A stretch of 64,000 bases of DNA, taken from the NCBI RefSeq assembly GCF_910594005.1, contig NC_057825.1, forward strand, positions 45,725,037-45,789,036. The letters are read 5' to 3'. Every line of letters begins with the position of its first letter. Position 1 is the stretch's first letter. The translations under genes and the position numbers were made by a program. Positions 55,014-64,000 of this stretch are shown piece by piece. Source of the stretch: Cervus elaphus. Its lineage: Eukaryota > Chordata > Mammalia > Artiodactyla > Cervidae. The notes beneath the pieces were generated by a model. It did no database searches, was not told the origin of the DNA, and saw nothing but the letters and a program-made list of their open reading frames with translations.

Positions 55014-56892
55014 AGGCTATATCAAGGTTTTGGAGTGAGCCGTGTACCTAGCCAATGTGATAATATTAGCATCACATTTCTGATTTCTTACTTACAGCCA
55101 AACTGGCTGATTCTCTAGGCTCTGCTCCTCCCTGTCCCTTATTCTCAGCTCTTTTTTATACCCAAACTCACAATATCTCCCATTAACTTTGGAATATTCA
55201 AACTTTGGAAACAATTCAACCTCTACTTTCAGCATCACAAACTAAACTCATCATCTTTCTTTTATTCACTGATGATGATCAGTAACAACTTTCCTTCAAT
55301 TTTCACTCCCAGCCTTCTCTGCTCGAAATTATAATAAACTCATAGTCAGGAAAATAGTGCAAAGAAAGTCCTAAGTAGATGATTTTATGTTAACTCATGA
55401 AATCCTAAACACTGCCTAGATGTTATAAAAGTCACCGTTAAAAGGAAAATCAGCATAATACACAAATTAACGTTTATTTTATTTACTTAGTTTATTTTGT
55501 TTATTTCATACATAAAAGTACATATCCATTTCATTTAAAAATTAATTAAAAACTTCTTTGGTACTTAAGAGCCCCATGTAATTAAGAACGCAAGTCTAAA
55601 TACACTTTAGAAATTATTTCTCTACTAGTGGAGTCTAGGAGAGTTTTTGTTGTAATGAGTTAAGATTAAGACATGATCTATAAGCTCCCTATTCTTTTAT
55701 AATGTTAAACTATGTCTGCCACTAGCTAAATAATTAACTCAGGACTTCTTTTTCAGTACTTTTCTGTCTCTAAGCTTATTGTAATTTGTAATATAGACAG
55801 ATGGCTAAGTGAAAATTGAAGGAAGGTTATGAATGATCAATATCAATTATAACAAGAAAATGATGTGGGTCAGGTTTTTAATTCTGGAAATAGAGGTTTA
55901 ATGGTCCCAGAAGTTTGAATATCCTAAAATTTTTGAGAGATGCCATAAATTTTGCTATAGAAGTTCATATACTACCATATATTCATATTACTATATATAA
56001 TTTTTCATCCTTGAAGTTCATGAAAATTAGCCCTAAATCCAAAATATATATGGTGATTGAACTGCACATATAAAAATTTCCTAAATTTGATTGTCCATCA
56101 TTACCAACAGATTACTTCTGTTATAAGCTATCAAATTCACCTTCAGATCCTGGAATATCTCCAGTGACTCAGAAGAGTAAAATGCCACACTAGGCTGTGG
56201 TTTAGAATAGTATGATTTGAACTGTCTTCTTTCTTTTAGAAAACTTGTATATACAAATTACCAGCAAAAGGAAAACCACTTATCCTAACAGTAAATATCA
56301 CTTTCCCTCAAGTTTATTTTCTTTTGAGCTAGTCTCCAGAAAGAGATTTCTGCTTTAACAATAAACTACAGCATCTGAAGCAGAGCCAGAAATAATATTT
56401 CCCATAGTTATCGCCACTGCTATTTAGCTACTCAGTTTAAAGTATGGGAACTTTATTAGTCGATTTCCCAGCTTTTCTCTATATATTGAACTATGCTTGG
56501 TAAGATATGGGAGAAACTTGCCAACTTATAGGATTTCCATGACATATCCCATGCCCAGTTGTTACTTTAAATTAAAAATGAGTATTAGATAGCTTTAAAA
56601 ACATTTGGTAAGTTACAAATAGGTTAATTTGATTTTACTAACACATAATGTTATAACCAGTTTCCAAGTTTCCTTGTGCACTAAACACACATTTTCAATT
56701 TACTAGAGCTCAGCCAAATCCATTTTAAATTTTGACTCGCGCCTCAGACCAAAGCTATTTGAATTTCCACAATTGTATTTTATGAGACACAGAAACATGG
56801 CCATATCAAAAGGTCACAATTAGGTTGTGTCTCAGACCCAACAAAGACACGATCATTATCTTTCAAATTATTATTAGAGTAGAGAACACAGA
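55014..56892. other. AT-rich unique sequence
   Basis: 1.9 kb without a recognisable gene. Pyrimidine-rich at 55100-55330, then very AT-rich with ATATA runs at 55975-56050. Possibly very old repeats. Confidence 0.45.
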
Positions 56893-57080
56893 TGGCTTCC
56901 CTTGTGGTTCAGCTGGTAAAGAATCCATCTGCAATGTGGGAGACCTGGGTTCAATCCCTGGGTTGGGAAGAGCCCCTGAAAGGAAAGGCTACCCACTCCA
57001 GTAATTCTGGCGTGGAGAATTCCATGGACTGTATAGTCCATGGGGTCACAAAGAGTTGGACGTGACTGAGAGACTTTCAG
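56893..57080 (+). mobile_element. Bov-tA SINE, sense
   Basis: ATGGCTTCCCTTGTGGTTCAG head, GACCTGGGTTCAATCCCTGGG with a good B-box-like GGTTCAATCC, tail GGACGTGACTGAGAGACTTTC. Confidence 0.93.
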
Positions 57081-57131
57081 AGAATACAGAAAAGGGCATT
57101 TTCATATGCTTATTTCCCCCTTTATATTCAA

Positions 57132-57287
57132 GCCCATTTGGTGCCCCTGTCCATGGAATTCTCCAGGCAAGAATACTGGAGTGGGGAGCCATTCCCTTCT
57201 CCAGGGGGTCTATACAATTCAGGGATCAAACATGGATCTCCTGCATTACAGATGGACTTTTTACTGCCTGAGCCACCAGAGAAGCTC
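57132..57287 (-). mobile_element. Bov-tA SINE, antisense, lacking its 3' tail
   Basis: Central block and head (GAGCCACCAGAGAAGC) are present but the BovA tail is missing; the left side starts at about 57146 after CCCATTTGGTG. Possible imperfect duplication TTTATATTCAAG/CTTATATTGAAG at 57120-57131 and 57288-57299. Confidence 0.75.
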
Positions 57288-57290
57288 TTA

Positions 57291-57579
57291 TATTGAAGAG
57301 GAAACATCATATACAAGCATGCTAATCAATTAACTGACTTCTTATTTTGGGCTTATTTAAAACTTATTGCTCAAAATTATTAGTGAGCAAGAGAAAATGT
57401 AAGGCATAGCCTTTGCCCTCAGTGAGCTCAAAATCTAAACAGAGATGAAAACCAGTTCTTAAAAAATTAATACATAAAAGAAGATAAGGACTAAGATGGG
57501 TCAAAGGATGTTAGCAAAAATTATAAAAAGGGAAGGTTTCTTGAAAAAGTTAGAAAGTAGGGAAAGCTAGGAAGACCAA
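57291..57579. other. Unassigned sequence
   Basis: Contains CCTTTGCCCTCAGTGAGCTCAAAATCTAAACAG, reminiscent of an L2/MIR-type 3' end (landmark only). Not firm. Confidence 0.35.
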
Positions 57580-57787
57580 GGGCTTCCCTGGTAACTCAGA
57601 GGTAAAGGATCTGCCTGCCAGTGCAGGAGATGTGGCTTTGATTCCTTTGTCAGGAATATCTCCCAGAGAAGGAAATGGCAACCCATTGCAGAGTTCTTGC
57701 CTGGGAAATCCCATGGACCGAGGAGCCTGGTGGGCTACAGTTCATGGGGTTGAAAATGAGTTGGATATGACTTAGTGACTAAAATAA
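57580..57787 (+). mobile_element. Bov-tA SINE, sense
   Basis: GGGCTTCCCTGGTAACTCAG head, GGAAATGGCAACCCATTGCAG, tail GATATGACTTAGTGACTAAAATAAC. Confidence 0.92.
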
Positions 57788-57903
57788 CAGTGATGAAGAC
57801 CAAATCAAAAGAACTCATTCGATGGCAATATAATATGAAATTCTTGTTCTCAAAGTCAAATCAGACAAGCTCCCAGAACCTCTCACGACCTTGTTATGTC
57901 ATT

Positions 57904-59068
57904 ATTCAGTTCAGTTCAGTTCAGTGGCTCAGTCATGTCCGAGTCTTTGAGACCCCATGGGCTGCAGCATGCCAGGCTTCGCTGTCCTTCACCAACTCAT
58001 GGAGCTTACTCAAACTCATGTCCATCAAGTCGGTGATGCCATCCAGCCATCTCATCCTCTGTCGTCCCCTTCTCCTCCCGCCTTCAATCTTTCCCAACAT
58101 CAGGGTCTTTTCCAATGAGTCAGGTCTTTGCATTAGGTAGCCAAAGAACTGGAGTTTCAGGTTCAGCATCAGTCCTTCCAATGAATATTCAGGAATGATT
58201 TCCATTAGGATGGACTGGTTGAATCTCCTTTCAGTCCAAGAGATTCTCAAGAGTCTTCTCCAACACCACAGTTCAAAAGCATCAATTCTCCAGTGCTCAG
58301 CTTTCTTTATGGTCCAACTCTCACAACTGTAAATAACTACTGGGAAAACCATAGCTTTGACTAGATAGACTTTTCTTTTTTTGCAAAGTAATGTCTCTGC
58401 TTTTTAATATGCCTTCTAAGTTGGTCATAGCTTTTCTTCCAAGGAGCAAGTATCCTTTAATTTCATGGCTGTTGTCACCATTTGCAGTGATTTTGGAGCC
58501 CCCCAAAATATTGTCTCTTGCTGTTTCCATTATTTCTCCATCTATTTGCCATGAAGTGATGGGACCAGATGCCATGATCTTAGTTTTCTGAATGTTGAGT
58601 TTTAAGCCAACTTTTTCACTCTCCTCTTTCACCTTCATCAAGAGGCTCTTTATTTCTTCACTTTCTGCCATAAAGGTGGTGTCATCTGAGGTTATTGATA
58701 TTTCTCCTGGCAATCTTGATTCCAGCTTGTGCTTCATCCAGTCTGTCATTTCTCATGATGTACTCTGCGTATAAGTTAAATAAGCAGGGTGTCAATATAC
58801 AGCCTGATTTGGAAGCAGTCTGTTGTTCCACCTCCAGTTCCAACTGTTGCTTCTTGACTACATATAGGTTTTTCAGGAGGCAGGTCAGGTGGTCTGGTGT
58901 TCCCATCTCTTGAAGAATTTTCCATAGTTTGTTGTGATCCACACAGTCAAGATTTTGGCATAGTCAATGAAACAGAAGTAGGTGTTTTTCTGGAACTCTC
59001 TCGCTTTATCAGTGATCCAACGGATGTTGACAATTTGATTTCTGGTTCCTCTGCCTTTTCTAAATCTA
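57904..59068 (-). mobile_element. BovB 3' part, antisense
   Basis: TTCAGTTCAGTTCAGTTCAG at its 3' end, running back to the start of the RT palm (CTGCCTTTTCTAAATC). Minus frames at 58352-57933 (139 codons, C-terminal region) and 58749-58321 (142 codons). The palm frame lacks the codons for RYADD: NNLR is followed by a 14-bp gap (TCATCTGAGGTTATTG). Confidence 0.93.
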
Positions 59069-59084
59069 GTTATGTCAGTCAACT

Positions 59085-60120
59085 GTGAGAGATTTAATCT
59101 CTCATTATTGCTTCCTATGAGAATGTGAGTATTTAAAAAATAGGTCTACTGGTAACAAATTTCCTCAAATTTTATTTTTCTGGGAAGTTTTTTTCTTGTC
59201 TATACTCCTCTACAGGTTATTATTATTATTATTATTTTTGTTTGTTTGCTTGCTTTCCCTAACTTCTTCAAAATTTTCTTTGAAAATTTCTTTGTCTTTT
59301 ATTTTCTTCAACTTGAATTTTACTTCTTAATTATAGGCTTTTTAAAAGCACTTTTTATGTTTAGTGCTCTCTGACATTCCTGGATTTGTGGTTTAGTTTC
59401 TACACTAGTTTTGGGATATTCACACTAATCAATTGCTTCAAATATTTATTCTGCTTCTTTCTCTTCTTCTTCTTGTAGAATTCCCCTTAAGCATATGTTA
59501 CATGCTTTGTGGTTCTCCCATAGTTTTTGGGTATTCTGGGTTTATTTTGTCTTTTTCACTTTTTTCTATTTTTGATGTTTTTATTGATATAGCTTTAATC
59601 TCACTGATTTTTTTTTTCAGCTGTGCCCAGCCTATTAAAAAATCTATCAAAGATATTTGTTCCTGTTACAGTGTTTTGATTTCTTGTATTTCTTTTTGAT
59701 TCTTTTTAAGACTTCCCATCTGTCTGCTTACTTTACCCATGTGTTCTTGAATGTTGTTCACTTTTTCCATTAGATCCCTGGGCCTATTAAATACAACTAC
59801 TTTAAATTTCTGGTCTGATTATACCAACATTTCTGACATATCTCTGTCAGGTTCTGATGCTTCCCCTGTCTCTTCAAACTTAGTTTTTGTCCTTCAGTAT
59901 GCCTTGTTTTTCTTTTTTTTTTTTTAATGAAACTTGAACATTATGTACTGGATAAAAATATCTGAAGTAAATATTCTTTTAGTGTGAGGTTTGATGTTTA
60001 TCTGGCTAGGAGTATAATTGTGTTTACCATTGCTGTGGCTGCAGGTGTCACAGGCTAAAATTTCCCCTGGCATTCTTCTTTTTATCTCCCCCATTGTGTT
60101 TGGAGTTCCCTAGAGACTTG
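59085..60120 (-). mobile_element. Old L1M ORF2-3' UTR piece, antisense
   Basis: ATGTTACATGCTTTGTGGTTCTCCC, CTGTTACAGTGTTTTGATTTCTTG, GTTCTTGAATGTTGTTCAC, TATGCCTTGTTTTTC and GTTTGATGTTTATCTGGCTAGGAG are successive landmarks of old L1M antisense sequence. The plus frame at 59433-59699 is an antisense chance frame. Confidence 0.75.
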
Positions 60121-60123
60121 TTC

Positions 60124-60982
60124 TTCAGTTCATTTCAGTCGCTCAGTCATGTCCGACCCTTTGAGACCCCATGAATCGCAGCATGCCAGGCCTCCCTGTC
60201 CATCACCAACTCCTGGAGTTTACTCAAACCCATGTCCATCGAGTCGGTGATGACATCCAGCCATCTCATCCTCTGTCATCCCCTTCTCCTGCCCCCAATC
60301 CCTCCCAGCATCAAGGTCTTCTCCAATGAATCAACTCTTTGCATGAGGTGGCCACAGTATTGGAGTTTCAGCTTCAGCATCAATCCTTCAAACGAACACC
60401 CAGGACTGATCTCCTTTAGGATGGACTGGTTAGATCTCCTTGCAGTCCAAGGGGCTCTCAAGAGTCTTCTCCAACACTATAGTTCAAAACCAACAATTTT
60501 TCGGCACTCAGCTTTCTTCACAGTCCAACTCTACATCCATACATGACCACTGGAAAAACCATAGCCTTGACCAGACAGACCTTTGTTAGCAAAGTAATGT
60601 CTCTGCTCTTAAATATGCTATCTAGGTTGGTCATCACTTTCCTTCCAAGGAGTAAGCGTCTTTTAATTTCATGGCTGCAGTCACCATCTGCAGTGATTTT
60701 GGATTCCCCAAAAATAAAGTCTGACATTGTTTCCACTGTCTCCCCATCTATCTGCCATGAAGTGACGGTACCAGATGCCATGATCTTAGTTTTCTGAATG
60801 TTAAACTTTAAGCCAACTTTTTCAGTCTCCTCTTTCACTTTCATCAAGAGGCTATTTAGTTCCTCTTCACTTTCTGCCATAAGGGTGGTGTCATCTGCAT
60901 ATCTGAGGTTATTGATATTTCTCCAGCAATCTTGATTCCAGCTTGTGCTTCTTCCAGCCCAGCGTTTCTCATGGTGTACTCT
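60124..60982 (-). mobile_element. BovB 3' part, antisense, inserted in L1M
   Basis: Ends TTCAGTTCATTTCAGTCGCTCAG at 60124 and is 5'-truncated near 60982 (CCCAGCGTTTCTCATGGTGTAC). The minus frame 60880-60518 starts MAESEEELNSLLMKVKEE, just after the catalytic loop. L1M sequence lies on both sides. Confidence 0.93.
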
Positions 60983-61800
60983 TGTTCTTAAGTAAAGTTA
61001 AATATGCAGTTCTTTCAGTTGTGTTCCTCTGTTGTTATGCAGGAGCCCTACTGATGTGGTGGTAGGAAGAGAGAGAGAAAACTTTACATTGTCTTATTTC
61101 TATAATGAATTTCAGTCTTTTAGTGAGCTTGTATACTTGGGTTGTGACCTTTGCAAGTGGTTTAGTGCTTGTCATTCTTGTGCCCTCCCCTCTTGGTTTT
61201 GGCAGGAAGGCTAGAGGGGCCTGGAATTTATATTTCCCTTCTCCTTCATGGAGGTCTAGTAGGGGCTAGATTTAGGTCCTTTTCCCCCCATATACAAGGC
61301 TAGGATGGGCTTCTGGTGGGTATTCCCCTTACTCCAGGTTGGTGAGGCTTGGGTAAAATCCCAGTCATTTAACCTCTGGAGAAATAGGCTTTTCTGAGAG
61401 CAGATTTTGTTAATAAGAGCTGAAATCTCTGGAGTGTTTCAGAGTGGTGATATATCCCCTGTCCATGCTGGAAAGAATAATTATTTCTCTGATCTTTACT
61501 GTGAGAACTTGGGGGAAACACTCATAAAAGTGTAGGTTCCCCACTAAGATTAGGCTCCTGCCCTTGAGTTTCAGTTCTAAACTTGTCCACATGCAGTCTC
61601 CAGAAATTTGCCAAGTATAATTTAGGTATTCCTATCCTGGTACTGGTTCACATGGAGGTGTCTATTAATTTGTGATTCTTTGACTCTGACTGCATATCTC
61701 TCTAATTTTTGAGACAGTAGTTTGACACAAGATTTCAATTAAAAACCACATCAGGGACAACCATCCCACTGTAGCCCTTTTTATTTACTGGTATTCTTTT
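60983..61800 (-). mobile_element. Old L1M 3' UTR continuation, antisense
   Basis: CTGATGTGGTGGTAGGAAGAGAG, TTGGGTTGTGACCTTTGCAAGTGG, GGCTAGATTTAGGTCC and GAAATAGGCTTTTCTGAGAGCAG are L1M 3' UTR landmarks, in order after those at 59085-60120. Confidence 0.65.
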
Positions 61801-62745
61801 GTTAGAACCAGATATGGAACAACTAATTGGTTCAGATTTGGGAAAGAGTACCATAACGCTGTATATGATCACCCTGTTTATTTAACTTCTATGCAGAGTA
61901 CATCATGTGAAATGCTAAGCGGGATGAATCACATACTGGAATCAAGATTGCTGGGAGAAATATCAACAAGCTCAGATATGAAGATGATACCATTCTGATG
62001 GCAGAAAGTGAAGGAGAACTAAAGAGCTTCTTGATGAGGGTCAAGGAAGTAAGTGAAAAAACTTGGCTTGAAATTCAACATTCAAAAAACTAAGATCATG
62101 GCATCTGGTCCCATCACTTTGTGACAAATAGAAGGTGAAGAAGTGGAAGCAGTGACAGATTTTACTTTCTTGGGCTCAAAAATCACTGCAGACAGTGATA
62201 GCAACCATAAAATTGAAAGATGATTGCTCCTGGGAAGGAAAGTTATGACAAAACTAGACAGTGTATTAAAAAGCAGAGATATCACTTTGAGACAAAGGTC
62301 TGTACAGTCAAAGTTATGGTTTTTCCAGTACTCATGTACAGATGTGAGAATTTGGTCATAAAGAAGGCTGAACACTGAAGAATTGTTGCTTGAACTATGG
62401 TGCTGGAGAAGACCCTTGAGAGTCCCTTGGACAGCAAGAAGATCCAACCAGTCAATCCTAAAGGAAATCAACCCTAAATATTCACTGGATTGGCTGATGC
62501 TGAAGCTCAAGTTCCAATATTTTGGCCACCTAATGTGAAGAGCCAACTCATTGAAAAAGACCCTGATGCTGGAAAAGATTGAGGGCAGGAGGAGAAAGGG
62601 GTGGCAGAAGATGAGATGGCTAGATAGCATCACTGAATCAATGAATATGAGATTATGCAAACTTAAGGAGATAGTGAAGGACAGGGAAGCCTCGAGTGCT
62701 ACAGTCCATGGGGTTGCAAAGAATTAAGTGATTGAACAACACTTT
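61801..62745 (+). mobile_element. BovB 3' part, sense, highly diverged
   Basis: GTTAGAACCAGATATGGAAC through the palm (loop codons read RYEDDTILMAES) to TTAAGTGATTGAACAACAC. The loop is YEDD near 61973-61990. Many indels. It has the ACAACA type of tail, like the copies ending at 25041 and 55013, which agrees with greater age. Confidence 0.9.
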
Positions 62746-64000
62746 TCTTTTCTTTTGTATATCTGTTAGCCTACTAGGTCCTCTGTTTCTTAACAATATT
62801 TAATCTCAGCTAACTTGATGATAAGTTGGGTATTCCTTTTGTGTTCCATTGAGCAGGACTCTAAATTATGGTTTATGAGCAGTATTCTGCTAGGAATTTT
62901 TCTATTCAAGTTCTTTAACTCTGTACACCTTTCTTGGTTAGGAATCTGTAAGCCAACTTTCATCTTCCCTCAACATCCCTACACAATATCTCATCAAAAT
63001 TATTCTATTTTGTGTCATTCAATTAGCACTTTTTCTGAGTTTCCATCACTGGGGAAGCCCATCAAGTCAACAGATTATATGTGTGTATGTATTAATGTCT
63101 CTATCTGTCTATCTATCCATCCAGCCACAGTAATATATATTCATATATATTTCAGTCCTGTAACGGAAAGGAGCTTGTGTGGGAGGGTAAACATTTATGC
63201 TGAAGTTAGGACCTTTTCTAGATATCTTAAAATCTTCTTCTTCTTTAAACAGCATTTAGTAGCTTATTAGGAGTCTCCAAAATACCTTGAGAAATTGGTC
63301 ATACAGAACAAGAAATCCCAATTTGACAACATTTAGTAGAGGATAGTCTGGTCCCATTGGGCCATGCCTTACATAAAATCATAGACTGATGCCCATTTTG
63401 AGACATGACACCTCTGCCAACATATAGGGCAAAAGATACTATCATGCAGATTTATTAACTGGTAAGGTTAGGTTAGGGCATCTAAGGGCACTCATCTGAA
63501 GCACAATATGGCATGTGTGGGGTTTGTCAGCTGAATTGTGCTCTTTTCGTTAGCAAGGACAAATTATTGCACAAAGCCAAAAAGGTTTAAAAAATAGCTT
63601 TGAATACAAGAGAATAAAATGTAATATTTGTTTGGGATGTTATGGTAAGTAATCCATAAACTCAAGCCCAGGAATAAAAGAAGAACCATAGCATCTCTTA
63701 ATATAACCCAAAATCAGTTTTATTACCATAATCTCCCAAGAAACTCAAGCTAGAATAACTGACTGCAAACAGATTCTTGTGAGCACAAGTTCATAATCAT
63801 AAATGATATAACATGTTTCAAACAAGTTGGAGTAATGCTTAATATGCATTTATTATAAGCTCAAGCTCCTAAAAGATGACAAGTAGGAACTATGGGTTAG
63901 ACTGACAGTTGAATACATGAGTCCATGTTGTGATATTTATTAGGTTGCTTCTGAAGCCTGCAGCTTCATATTTAACTGATTACATAACTGATATTTAACT
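62746..64000. other. Unassigned right end of the window
   Basis: No supported gene. A small TATCTGTCTATCTATCCATCC microsatellite lies near 63101-63121. The plus frame 62815-63270 (151 codons) shows no recognisable domain, spans the microsatellite and is probably chance. Confidence 0.45.

Noticed and set aside
56893..56965. tRNA-like sequence with B-box GGTTCAATCC as a tRNA gene
   Set aside because: It is the head of a Bov-tA SINE; no cloverleaf with an anticodon arm can be drawn with confidence and the SINE tail follows.
59433..59699. Hydrophobic 88-codon frame as a small membrane protein
   Set aside because: It lies antisense to an old L1M element; its hydrophobicity comes from T-rich antisense sequence.
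62815..63270. A 151-codon open frame near the right end
   Set aside because: No domain or repeat similarity, spans a TATC/TCTA microsatellite, low-complexity C-terminus, no splice or promoter context.

Overview
This window is 64 kb of intergenic DNA from a ruminant, most likely a bovid (cattle, sheep, goat or a relative). The evidence is its repeat content: many copies of the RTE-type LINE BovB on both strands, about twenty Bov-tA-type SINEs (a tRNA-like head fused to a BovB-like tail), a ruminant L1 5' UTR and an L1 3' end, and several ERV LTRs, on a background of old mammalian repeats (L1M, MIR, L2-like, MER5A, an Hsmar1-like mariner). I found no host protein-coding gene, no exon series, no rRNA, no functional tRNA gene and no CRISPR array. 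Nearly every long open frame is a piece of a decayed BovB endonuclease or reverse transcriptase, a mariner transposase remnant, or a chance frame in the GC-rich L1 5' UTR.

Layout. 1-1514: antisense, CpG-rich 5' UTR of an L1 whose body lies off the left edge. 2049-3318: mariner transposon. About 3575-15082: plus-strand endogenous retrovirus (ERV-A) with two adjacent LTR copies at its 5' end, a leader with a possible tRNA-Trp primer site, a nested insertion of about 4 kb (antisense LTR plus an almost complete BovB that itself contains a small L1), and a 3' LTR. About 15.2-25 kb: an antisense LTR, MIR, and five BovB pieces including a 2.9-kb antisense copy with the longest RT frame of the window. 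26.5-30.1 kb: old L1 pieces, a third ERV 3' end with LTR, and an antisense LTR. 30.1-33.5 kb: a long plus-strand BovB interrupted by a SINE. 34.27-42.2 kb: minus-strand provirus (ERV-B) of the same family as ERV-A, with both LTRs, a short-period tandem array in the leader, an integrase C-terminal remnant and an Env membrane-anchor remnant. 43.3-55 kb: an LTR fragment, MER5A, many SINEs, a BovB with a preserved 5' UTR but a deleted RT core (45.8-48.9 kb), and another long BovB (52.0-55.0 kb). 55-64 kb: AT-rich unique DNA, SINEs, three more BovB 3' pieces and an old L1 3' UTR.

How the parts relate. BovB supplies retrotransposition machinery and Bov-tA SINEs borrow it through a shared 3' tail. 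Several insertions here keep exact target-site duplications, so individual events can be read. The most unusual object is a 527-bp unit at 47494-48020, made of a SINE plus about 320 bp of unrecognised sequence and flanked by a perfect 12-bp duplication, as if both parts were inserted together. The three colinear ERV copies may define a ruminant ERV family. Identifications rest on sequence recognition without database searches; element borders without a stated duplication are good to roughly 5-30 bp.
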